Assembly: GCA_033002965.1 (NCBI GenBank)
Contig: JAURVB010013883.1
Span: 62,001 to 126,000 of the forward strand
Length of the DNA stretch: 64,000 bases
Source: Piper betle
Taxonomy: Eukaryota; Streptophyta; Magnoliopsida; Piperales; Piperaceae
Direction of reading: 5' to 3'
Of this stretch, positions 53,868 to 64,000 are shown one piece after another; within the stretch, counting starts at the first letter, position 1, and every line of letters starts with the position of its first letter. The notes beneath the pieces were generated by a model. The model saw only the letters and a list, made by a program, of their open reading frames with translations, was not told the DNA's origin and ran no database searches. A program made the translations under genes and the position numbers.

Positions 53868-54616
53868 TGTTCCCACCAAAATCTCTGCTCCTCAGGTTTC
53901 CTAAAACTTGTCTAGTATATCGTCCGAAATATTGCTCAATTCATTGGCTTACTACTATGGCAGTTACGATTACACTAGTTTAATCTATAGACTTAATGGC
54001 GATAATGCAGACTGAGGTTTCATATAACTGTTAGCTTTATTAATTGTGTATATTCGTTATTATAACATGGTTTTTGATGCATAGAATATATATCGTGATA
54101 AAGTAAGTATATATATATTTATGAATGCAGACTCATGAGGTGCAAACTGGAGGAACAAGATGGAATCCGACTGGGGAGCAGATTGAGATCCTTGAGAGGC
54201 TCTACAGAGGAGGTACAAGGACACCCAATGCAGAGCAGATTGAGCAGATCACTTTGCAGCTCGGAAAGTACGGCAAGATCGAAGGGAAGAATGTGTTCTA
54301 CTGGTTTCAGAACCACAAGGCACGCGAAAGACAAAGGCGGAAGCGTGTGGTCGGCGACGTCCACAGGTCGACCATGCCTGCACTGCCGCCGGCTTTACCT
54401 GCGGGAGCTGACCAAGAAGAGAATCAATTAGCAGTTGCCCGGATGAAGTTGATGAAGTCCTGGGTTCCAGAGGTTATGAGAGGGTTTGATGAAAGCAGGT
54501 GGTACAAGAGGTTCCGGCCATGGTTGGTTGACAGTTTGGAAGATGAGGTGGAGAAGCGAGAGCAGGGAATACAGACCTTGGAGCTCTTCCCACTGCGGCC
54601 GGGAGGAAGAAGTTGA
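53716..54616 (+). CDS. WOX4: WUSCHEL-related homeobox transcription factor, WOX4 type, two exons
   Basis: WOX4 promotes (pro)cambium proliferation downstream of the TDIF-PXY peptide-receptor pair and acts in the nucleus. Exons: 53716-53895 and 54131-54616, joined in phase 0, giving 221 residues. The N terminus [13 protein letters not shown], then [18 protein letters not shown] and LKSFIKP, is characteristic of WOX4. The homeodomain (about residues 69-133) has [20 protein letters not shown], the WOX-type longer loop, and [20 protein letters not shown], all in one exon. The C-terminal WUS box TLELFPLR (about residues 209-216) matches the WOX4 form TLELFPLH with Arg for His. The middle region is shorter than in Arabidopsis. 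No frame break is present. Confidence 0.95.
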
Positions 54617-56483
54617 GATGAGGTGCTATAGAAGAAGCCGATAAAGAATGTCAAGCTTGTTCTTCTTACTTCTTCTTGTCCCCAATGGAATTAAGAAATA
54701 GAAGATTCAGATGTTGTCTACAATTAATTGCTAGCAAGTCAATACTTCTTGTCTGGTTCCTAAATTAAGTGTGTGGAAGAAGTGGCATCTTCTTGTAGCT
54801 CAATATTGAGAATTAACCAGTGTAGATCAAATAATGAATTATCAATGCACTCTGCTCTTTTAATTCTAGCACTGCAGTCTCCATCTTGCAAGAAAGTAGA
54901 AGTAGCTATTAGAAATTATTGGTCAGCTTAAAAAGCAGTGAACAGCTTTAGTTTGATGTATTTGATGGTGGTGTTAGTTTGTAAAGAGAATAGCAGAATG
55001 TGTTTGTGTTTTTGACATCGATTGGTGACCTCTGATCCGCCTCCATTATTAATTATACTTTGATCTATAGTAGCTATCTGTCAATGAAACTATAACAAAA
55101 ATAAAAATAATAAATACTTAGACAATTATATTTTTTATCTCAATTTCTTGTAGAGCTAGGCTGCTATCTTTGAACTTAGTTGTCAGATACAAACAAGTTC
55201 TAAGATGGCTTAGCATGATTATTGGGCTGTAGTACTATTGCATCGGACATTGCAGTGGGTACTCAGATCATATATATGCTGCTCTCTTTCCAACATTTGA
55301 TGGCAAATTTGAGACAAAAGGACAGACACAGCCAAGACCAATTTAGAGGAAAAAAATGTAGGCCAACCCGCGCTCACACGGGGAGGATGATTGAATTTGG
55401 ATGCCATCCACCATGATACAGAGTAGCAGATGTTGAAAGCAATTACAGTGCCATTGATGATCATGTTCAATATATATTTGCTTTTATAGTGATGATAATA
55501 AACAACTTTGGTTCTCAATGATTTACTTCCGAGCAGTATTGATGATTATATACCACAAAATGTTTCATCTCCCCGTTCTAATATTCATTGGATGCTCATC
55601 AGCACCTGCAGAAGAGAAACTGACTAAAACAATGAACACAACCTTTTTTCCCGCCAGCTATGTAACACCATGAGCCCTACAATAACTCCGTGGCCCATTA
55701 GTACTCACTTAATCTAGAATTTTTATCATTATTAGTTATTATAATGAAAATTTTAGAGTATAATTTTATCCAAATTAGGAATGTACAAAAAAAATAGTAA
55801 ATTTACCTATATATAATCATATTAATCAAAATAAAGTTTATTATTTAATAATACATACTTAATTTAAGATTTTTACATTATCTTTCTATATAATTTAAGT
55901 ATTTTACATAATTTAATATTTGTATTTATTTACTTATCATCAAGAAAACTTAGAGTACAATTCTATCCAATTTAAAAATCTCAAAAAATGAGAAATTCCA
56001 TTTAATTATTAAAATTTTACTCAAATTAAAATCTTTTTCTTATTAATACCTACTCAATTAAGATTACTACTTATTTTTAACCTAAAATTAAAATTACCTT
56101 TAGGCTAATGATAATTCTAGTAGGGATGTTATGGATAAATTTTAGACATTTAAGGTAGTTATTTTTATAAAAAATAATAAAATCATGTGGATATAATTTC
56201 TATAACTACATCTAAATCCCTTAGAATTATTATTAGCTTTACTTTTAATGTTTATATACAACCAATGTATTATAAAAACATATTTATTTCATTAAAATTA
56301 AACATATTTTTTATTTTTTGGATTTAAATATAATATTAATGATATTTTTAAAATTAATTTTATATATTATTGATGTATATTATTAATAAGTTTTAAATAT
56401 ACAAAGCATATTGAGGGTCTAATTATAGTTATTTTTTAGATTCAATTGCTGTGCCGAGTTGAATTATTATCCTTTGGCAGGTA

Positions 56484-56484
<1 letters not shown>

Positions 56485-56530
<46 letters not shown>
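56485..56530. repeat. TA dinucleotide microsatellite
   Basis: About 23 uninterrupted TA units. Similar shorter runs lie at 16886-16950, 36744-36769, 42017-42034 and 51628-51656. Confidence 0.95.
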
Positions 56531-56531
<1 letters not shown>

Positions 56532-59358
56532 CAGTGAGAAGTCATGAGATCAAATTGCCCTTAATTTTATTAATTGATTGATAATTAGAATATGCTTTCA
56601 GCGCCAACAAATCTTTGTTATACAAGATGTGTTTTTATTATACAGTGGAGTCTTTTTGATTATAAGGAGCCTATACTCTATAGTGGACAAGTCAAAATAA
56701 TAAACTACTTCTATTAAAGGTAAGTTTTATTATTTTATCAATCCCTTTTAAATTAAGACGCTATGTTTTCTTGCCTTCATTGAGTTTTAGTTTTTCGTGG
56801 TTGATTTTGGCCCCCAAATATTTTATGGGCCCTTTTAATACTTATTTAATTTGAAATTATTATTATTATTTATTAGAAACGTGTTGGACTATAATTTTAC
56901 CTAAATTAGGTATTTTAAAAATATTAATAAATTTTAATATATTAATAATTATACTATCAAATTAAAGTTTGTCGCTTAATAATCAATTCGTACCATACTA
57001 CTAAAGGAATTTTGACATACAAACTTAAAAATAAGATTTGGTAATATACTCTTTATATTTGAATAAACATTGATGTAAAATGTTTGATATTGCGATGAAT
57101 CAAATGAATGAGGCTTTTATATTTCCAATAATGATTTTATTGGATGAAGTCCAATGATTTATACGATATAACATTATTCCATTGTGGTAATAACATATAA
57201 ATATTTGGTTTTAAAGACCAATTTATTTGTAAGCTAAAATGATCTTTAAGTGCACTTAACAAGAGAAAATCTTTATCTTATAAATATGATATTGAAATTG
57301 AAAATAACTATTGTATCTTGCAAGATTGTATTTTTATTTGTTTTATTGTGGACAATACAACTAATTATGACTTAAGTTTAAAAGCAATAGAGTGCAATTC
57401 ATCTAATTTTAGTTTTATATAGTAAGAAAATGATGGAGAATTACTCATTGGAGGATAGAGGAGAGAGTTTGTCAAATTTGAATGATTGTTAAAATATTAT
57501 TTTTATCATTAGAAGCATGATATAAATACTCTAGGAATATGAGGATTCTATGTGAATTTAGATATTGATAAAAATAAAGCATAAATTGTTGTGTGAGTAT
57601 TTTGTGTGGTGGAGATAGTAGAATATAAATTTGTCTAATACGAATGTATGATTGTATATTAGATGTATTTAGTTGAGATTAAGCAAGGTACCAATCATCT
57701 CTTTCTTGAGAAGCCAATTCCTGCTGTTGTGAGATTTATGATAATAAGATTTTGGAGATCTCACATGTTTAAGTACACTTAAGGTCACTTTAAAGAAGAT
57801 AATTAAATCTAGTTGGTATAAATATTCAAAATATTTAAAATTTATTAAATATAACTAATCAATTTTCTTTATTGACGATTATCGCAAGAATCAAAATGTC
57901 GTCAAGAGGAATGAACTTAAAACCAATAACCAATTAATGTTAATGACAGTCCAATCTAACAAGTGAAAATCCCATGAGCAAATTCAATGGGTACAAACAA
58001 GTTAAATAGTGATGAGATGAGTAGTATAAATTTATTTTATAGAAATCATTCCTATAAAGAGAGTGCTCAAAACTGCAAATCGGTTGACTTCATTGTCTTA
58101 ATAAAAGTCAAGGTCTATTAGACAACCTATTGACATGCAGAAAAATATTCATGAAAACAAAATACTTAGTGCATGACTGAAATAACACTACCCCGATCTT
58201 TCAATTTCTATCAGTGACACTCATTGCCAGTTATTATGTTTTTTCATATTAATTATTTGGGACTCACTGACACTTATTGCTAACATATTTTCTTATATGT
58301 ATGTAAGTGAGTTGTCATGATGTTGGCCAACCTAAGTGTATGGATCACGATGAAGATTAGAGGATGTTGGGTTGGTTTTGTATTGTGTATCTCTTCCTTT
58401 TTATTTTGTGGAGGTGTTATTGGTTGCAGAATTGATGTGAATAGTGGGGCCTTGGGCCATTTTTTAAAATGCAAGTCAGTTTCTTTAATCGTGTTTTGTT
58501 TATCCCTATTTTGTAGACGAAATACTTAAGGGTATCTAATCTATTTTGTACAAAAAATTTTCAAGCTATTGAGTCTTAGAACTAAAAGTTAAATAAATTT
58601 TAAGTGTGCTAACCTTGTTACTTGTGTAAGTGCCCGAAAAAGAAATATGAGTCGGAGGAGCTTTTGGGTTTTGTTTTGCAAGTTGAAGGGCCCATGTGAA
58701 GGTCATATAAACCAATAGCTTTAAGAATGTAAAACTTGGTTATATATACTCTATGATATGATGTGAACGAGATGAAACCTCTGGAATGGTTCTCTCTATG
58801 TGAAATGTTCTACATGTGGCTTTATTATTTGTAAAATAAATAGGTTTTGTGAAAATTTTCTAATGTTCTAATTACAAGGGAGACTCTGCCAAGTATTGTC
58901 TAAGAATTTTAGTCACTCTTGTAACTTATATCATATTTGCATAAGCCAAACCATAAGAGTCTCTGCATGCATTTTATGTATTTTTGTTTGCGAATTAAAA
59001 CTTCTCAGGTTTCTATCTTTTAACGCCTTGAGTAATTTAGGTCGTAGTGAGTCGATTTTACATTTTAATGTGTTATAAATTAACATCCAAAAGTTTATCA
59101 TTTCAATTTGGTTTATAAGCGGGCCAAATTGGATTATAGCATAAGTGCCTTAATAATTGGTTAATTTCTGGTTGTATAAAGTACAAGCATTATTATATTT
59201 TGGGATCAAACAATGAAATAGGTAGTTTTTTCTTCTCCCTTAATTTGTTCTTGATCAATCTCCAAGGCTGTAATCTTGGTTTTTCATCACCCTTTAGCCT
59301 GCTATTTTTTCTCCCCTTTCTTCCCAAAACATGTGATACAAAATTAATTTGTATCAAT

Positions 59359-59370
59359 TGGTATCAGAGC
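59359..59370 (+). other. Primer-binding site of an LTR retrotransposon relic
   Basis: TGGTATCAGAGC is an exact match to the initiator-tRNA-Met primer site, preceded by TTTGTATCA, a plausible LTR end, and followed by CACGATCTCTATGACT. A 5' LTR probably occupies several hundred bases upstream (start not found). The sequence after it has a lysine-rich stretch but no recognisable gag. Confidence 0.6.
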
Positions 59371-62300
59371 CACGATCTCTATGACTTCTGTGAGACAATG
59401 TTTTTTCCAAAAGGCAATTTGCTATGGAATCTATGTTGCACCTTTGCAGTCAATGGAAGAAAGAAACGAAGAAAGAAAGAAAAGCAAAGAAGGTACGAGT
59501 AGAACAATGTAAATCAACCCATCTTGACATCATTGTTGCCATCAACAAACCGCTTTGCTTCCAGCAAAACACCATAAAAAGAAAAAGAGAGCAGAAAAGT
59601 TGTGCTTTTTAGCCATTCCATGGTGGACATCCAATCTACTATGCAAAAAAGTCCTCCCATATTTGCAACATTGGCAAGTAAGATATGTTGTCGTTGGACT
59701 TTTAGTTTTGTGTCGGATCAAAGCTATTTAGTAACTTGTATGATTTGATTAATTTGTCAAAAAATCTTATGACTTTGATCTTATATTGTCTCATACAATA
59801 CCTATCTGTTTATTTACATTGGTTATTATCTTGTCAATTTACTCATTCATTAGTTCTTATCTTGATTATCTACTTGATATTATTTTTTATTGTGCTTAAA
59901 TTATTTTCGCTATTCATTATTTACTTGCGATCTTTATAAAGCCTTAAAGATTATGGAGGTTTAATTATTTTTGTGATAAATATTTATAGTTACTTTCACA
60001 TACATGTGTTGTATTGCTGTTAGGTCATTATGAACTATGAACTAATGGAAGTATGGGCCCTTCCCACCAGTCCAAAGTCCAAGAATAACCGCAAAACTCT
60101 TCTCAAACCTCCTCTACTTATTTTTATTTTTTATTTTTGACAAACTCAAAATTGGTAAAATCTTTTTATATCTGCTTGATGGGTATCAAGAGGGGCCAAG
60201 GTAGATCCTAATCCAAGAACAGGCCAAAAGTTGCAAATTCATTATCCACCAAAATATGTTTCAAAGCGGTTTCAAGGCCAACGAACCTCCTTAAATTTAA
60301 TGAGAATCTTCTCCATGTTGATCTAGGAAACCTGGTAGTCTTCATTTGGGATGGTGAGAGCTTTCCCCAAGGCACCTCTGATAGCATTCAAGTTGTACGG
60401 GGTGACGCCAAGAGCTTACCTATCACCATTTTCTCCTGTCTATTGATTTCTTCATTTTTTTGATTTCCATTTCATTTTCTTTTGAGAAGGTCGTGGCAGG
60501 TCCATTAGCCTTTGAAAGTCTGTCCCTGGGAAGGGGGAAGAGCCTGAGAGTCATACAACACAGCCTGGTCCTAGCCAGATGAGAAGAGAGAATAAAAGAG
60601 GGGCGTTTAGAGGAGATTTAGATTGGAGAGACAAAATTTAGCTTGGTAAAGACAACAAGGTAAGGTGTATGGTTTGGGGGTAGGGATATTGCTTAGGTTA
60701 GGAAGCATAGATCGCCTGCGTTGATGATGCCATCTCCTCATAGATCGGGATCCGACAATAATAGACATGGGTTTTATGTGGGATGATGTAACCTAGCTTA
60801 GACAATCCCTTGAGAAGTCAAATATTTACATGTAAGCCTAAAACTATACTAATGGGACGCCAGTATGGTGGATTCCCGCCGGCTATCTTCGAGTCCCCAG
60901 AGTGGGGAGCACAGAGCCGCCACACTGTAGATTCTTCCCCCCTCCTCTCCCCTGATTCCGAGATGGTATTTTTATGGCAAGTAATATCTAGAAACAAGCC
61001 ATCATTTTTTTGAAGGAAAGCTTCAAGAACCGAGTCGACAAGGACTTCGGATCCTTCTTTGCCTTCCACCTTTCTCTCCCCACAACCACTGCCGCCACCT
61101 CCCTTGGAACCCACCTGAACGTCGCCATGATAACGACGATTGCCACTCCATGGCCTTCTTCCTTACGGTAGGCGGCGTGATAGCTAGATTGATCGAACAA
61201 GAAATAAGATCAATAGAATTTTGATGATTCAAATTCAGGAGGGCCAGATAATTGGGAGTGACTACAATTTTTCCTCTTCAATCGTCCTAAAAAAATGATC
61301 GTCAATCTTTGCCCAAGGGCGTACCCTTGCTCCCATAACTACTATTGCAATTACTTCAAAACATTTTCGGGTAGCTTTAAAAATTTAAGTTAAAAAAGAG
61401 AAGCAAAAAGAAGAGGAGGTGTTTGGGATTATATACAACTCGAATTCACCAGCCTAATATTTGCCTCTACCTAAAATGTAGACAAGAATTCTCATGGTCG
61501 GTCTTACTTGGTGAAGTTGTGCCGGAAATGGCGACGTTTGCCGTAGGGGCAATTGTTGCCTTGCAAGCAGGCCTTCGTCCATGTTGTAGAGGGGATGGCG
61601 GTCTACAGGTCGCATCTCTTTCATGCCATGGGCAAAGCAGCATTTGTCTCCGCATGGGCATGTCCCCTTCCTCTCCTAATGTTGCACATTCGGTTTTCAA
61701 TGCTCCTTGCTTATAAGCCTCTCGCTTTTCCTTCCTGTTTGGTGCACTCACCTGAATTAATTTGTAGTGTTGGAATCAATGAGCTAAGTGTGTAATTACT
61801 ATTTATTAGTTGTTATGGTCCCCATTGACCATCTTTGGGTAAAATAAAGTACGATTTAGTTGATGCTATTTGTGACACAGGTTTATCTCACATCGGTCAT
61901 AGAAATTGTTAGTGACTTGTATATAAGTTAATGAGAAAATCTTATTTATTGAGTTAATTTTTGGATTAAGTAGAAGCTCTGCGACACTTATTGCCCCATT
62001 CCAATGGTTTCGGAGCTGGTGGGGCCTAAAAGGCCCAACAACACCAACGTACGTTTGAAAAAGAGACAACATTTGAAAAAGAGACGGCAATTGTAGTGCT
62101 AGGGATGAATTGGCATGGGTTGGTTCCGATAGTTTAATTTATAGATTCCGTACCTAGCATGAGCATTTGAAAAAGAGACAGCAATTAAACTGTCAAATAC
62201 ATCAATATCCCTTAACATTAACATCGACATTTTAATAACAAGTAATCGATGTAATAGCCAACATAGAGAAGCACGGGTTCATAAGTCAACATTCACAATT

Positions 62301-62404
62301 TTATCGAAGTTAACAAAGCCTCAGCTTACATCTTCGCAGATCAACACAGGCACACAAAAACAAAACTGACGCTTGAAGATAAGTTAAAACCTTTGTTACC
62401 GATC

Positions 62405-63040
62405 TTCTGTTGTCAGGGCTACCATCCTGACATGATTGTTAGAACTGGCGTTGCCGAGGTTCAAATTGATGAATTGGCATGTGCTTGGACTTTGAGGTCG
62501 CATCGACAAGATTGCCCCCAAATGTGTTCCCGCTTGTCTATGCAAATATCAAATAATGTTCTGTAAACAAAGCTAAGAACATTCCCTTTAAATTGTAGGT
62601 AGTAAGATTTCCATATCACTATCCACTTTTAAGGATGAGGAAGAGCAAAAAGGGCAGTGAAAGGGAGAAACTTACCAATGCAATGATAGTGCTGGGATCC
62701 TCGTGATATGGTTGTTGTGCCTAGAATTACTACCATTGTTGCTGTTTAGACTGAGGAATCTCCCACCCCTATGGCCCGACGATCTTGACAGCATCACCGA
62801 TGAACTGACGTCCATCGTTTCTAGGACATTACGAAGACGTAAATTCTCTAATTGAAGAGTCTCGTTCGCCTCCTGCAGCGCAGTAAGGTAATTTTCAAAG
62901 TAGAGGTGTTGTTGCACGGAGCTGGGCGTCTCTAGGTCGTCCGACACGTCGGCGAATACACCTGTGTCGTTCGGTTCAGTTCTGGCAAATTGCTGGAAAT
63001 CTACTGTGTGCTTGGACAAGGCTTGAACCAAGCATCGTAC
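62405..63040 (-). other. Possible exon(s) of an unrecognised coiled-coil protein
   Basis: The minus strand from about 63031 to 62677 is open and reads TVDFQQFARTEPNDTGVFAD, then a leucine-rich heptad stretch (YFENYLTALQEANETLQLEN, LRLRNVLETM), then a Ser/Asn/Gly-rich tail. It ends at CATTG|GTAAG (donor at 62675). A possible next exon starts after TGCATAG at 62537, but joining it in frame gives an immediate stop. No ATG lies in frame upstream before a stop, so a 5' exon would be needed. The coiled coil recalls N-terminal regions of plant CCCH zinc-finger proteins, but no zinc finger is present. Function unknown. Confidence 0.35.
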
Positions 63041-63680
63041 TCCTTCGCCAAGTCATGGGAAAAGAGCTGTTGCAAGGTAACTCGATGTGGACGATACAAC
63101 GACGCAGTCGGCATCTCTTCAAGCAATTCACTGAGTATTTGCTACGCTCTCGGCTGGGGTTTGACCCAAGCATCATTCGCTAAACCTCGCCACTGCATGG
63201 AGCTCGGCGTCGGCGAGTGCAACCATGCCGTTGGGATCGCGTTCAGCAACTCATTGGGAAACCTCTGTGCACTCGGCCGGGGTCTGGCCCTTCACCAAGC
63301 CCGTTGCGCGCTTGGCCGTCTGACGTGCTGAGCATCGTTCGCCAAGCATGGATCGTGGTTCACAATTTGCCAGGAATTTGCTGCCCGCTCGGCCTGGGGT
63401 TGAACCAAGCATCGTTCGCCAAAACCTGGTGATGCATGGAACCTGGCGTCATCAAGAACACCGGCGTCGTCGGAATCGCGCCCGATAACTCGCAAGAAAC
63501 CACTAGCATTGCTCGAAATCCCACTGCTGCATGGAGCTCAAAGACACAAAATACACCTACGCCATGGGGATCCTGTCCGGGGAAATCGCTGCGCACTCGG
63601 CCGGGGGTCGACCCAAGCATCGTTCGCCACGCCCAGCTAGCGCAAAGCATCATTCACCAAGTTCCGCCTGCACTAATGTG
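62990..63680. repeat. Degenerate GC-richer tandem repeats
   Basis: A core like CTCGGCCTGGGGTTGAACCA followed by AGCATCGTTCGCCAA recurs at about 63010, 63145, 63270, 63385 and 63595, with spacing from about 110 to 210 bases and accompanying TGCATGGAGCTCGGCGTC and GGGATCGCG words. Units are diverged. Both strands are open in several frames, a consequence of the repeat. It overlaps the 5' side of the coiled-coil exon. Origin unknown. Confidence 0.65.
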
Positions 63681-64000
63681 CGGGTATATTATATTCTAAA
63701 CCATATGGGAATAGTAGCCATAAGAACAAATAGGTTAATATTGTATAATACAACACATTGTGCGGGCAAAGGCCAGTTGCTAGTTATTATTAAGAAAAAC
63801 TTAGTGTATAACTTTATCTAAATTTATTTATTTTTTTAAATAAATTCATTTTAATTATTACTTATTAAAATTAAAATTAAAATTACTTTTAATATCTGCA
63901 TACAACTATATTTTATTAAAATTAAATACGTTTTCATAATTTTTTAAAATAATATAATCATATTTTTTGACATTCATTTTATATATTTTTAATATATATT

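Larger units (their letters stand above)
54617..62400. other. Long gene-poor interval with eroded retroelement traces
   Basis: After the WOX4 3' flank the DNA is AT-rich and diverged. A 46-bp TA microsatellite lies at 56485-56530. A perfect retrotransposon primer site lies at 59359. Stretches at 57100-58200 and 60050-61750 read like decayed mobile or gene-derived DNA, but no domain could be identified. Open frames at 60810-61200 and 61423-61795 occur on both strands and are not convincing genes. Confidence 0.5.

Noticed and set aside
59200..59940. Frames of 60-100 codons after the primer-binding site, as gag
   Set aside because: They show no gag motifs or zinc knuckle and are low in complexity; only the primer site is supported.
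61423..61795. Possible membrane protein
   Set aside because: Frames are open on both strands, none has a family motif, and the hydrophobic stretches are short and scattered.

Overview
The window is nuclear DNA of a flowering plant. Genes carry GT/AG introns, intergenic DNA is AT-rich, and several LTR retrotransposon and MITE families are present. The KAI2 protein resembles cereal D14-LIKE more than Arabidopsis KAI2 in its C-terminal half, so I lean towards a monocot, probably not a grass. That is a weak inference from one gene.

Recognisable genes, left to right: a decayed malectin-like receptor-kinase fragment (6.3-7.2 kb, minus); a p24-beta cargo receptor (21.2-22.8 kb, plus); the 3' end of a PORR-domain organelle RNA-binding gene, cut by a retrotransposon (32.24-32.70 kb, plus); a complete KAI2/D14-LIKE karrikin receptor (34.7-35.6 kb, minus); a clade-D protein phosphatase 2C (38.6-41.0 kb, minus); a nine-exon cytoplasmic poly(A)-binding protein (47.1-50.3 kb, plus); and a WOX4-like homeobox gene (53.7-54.6 kb, plus). 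They act in separate processes (secretory traffic, organelle RNA, karrikin signalling, phosphatase signalling, translation, vascular stem cells) and do not form a cluster.

Most of the rest is mobile DNA. The clearest structure lies at 23.65-32.70 kb. A Copia element sits in the PORR gene, an about 2.7-kb solo LTR sits in the Copia integrase frame (CCTCC target duplication), and a second solo LTR of the same family sits inside the first (AAAAG/AAAG duplication). A third copy of that LTR family, reversed, fills 1-2680. Two hAT-type MITEs (8.9 and 16.6 kb) have exact 8-bp target duplications, and both carry a tRNA-like box A/box B module. An unrelated 1.49-kb LTR with its own TATA box lies at 17.85-19.34 kb. 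The stretches 9.9-16.5, 41.4-46.5 and 54.7-62.4 kb hold only AT-rich DNA, microsatellites and eroded retroelement traces.

Four otherwise well-preserved genes (p24, PORR, PP2C, PABP) have lost one or two bases in homopolymer or dinucleotide runs. The PABP exons are each short by exactly one base in exons 1, 3 and 7 and fit perfectly elsewhere. This looks more like residual assembly error than pseudogenisation and affects any automatic annotation of the window. I found no CRISPR, operon or clearly new protein system. The best candidates for something new are the tRNA-like MITEs, the repeated A-rich PABP leader and the nested LTRs.
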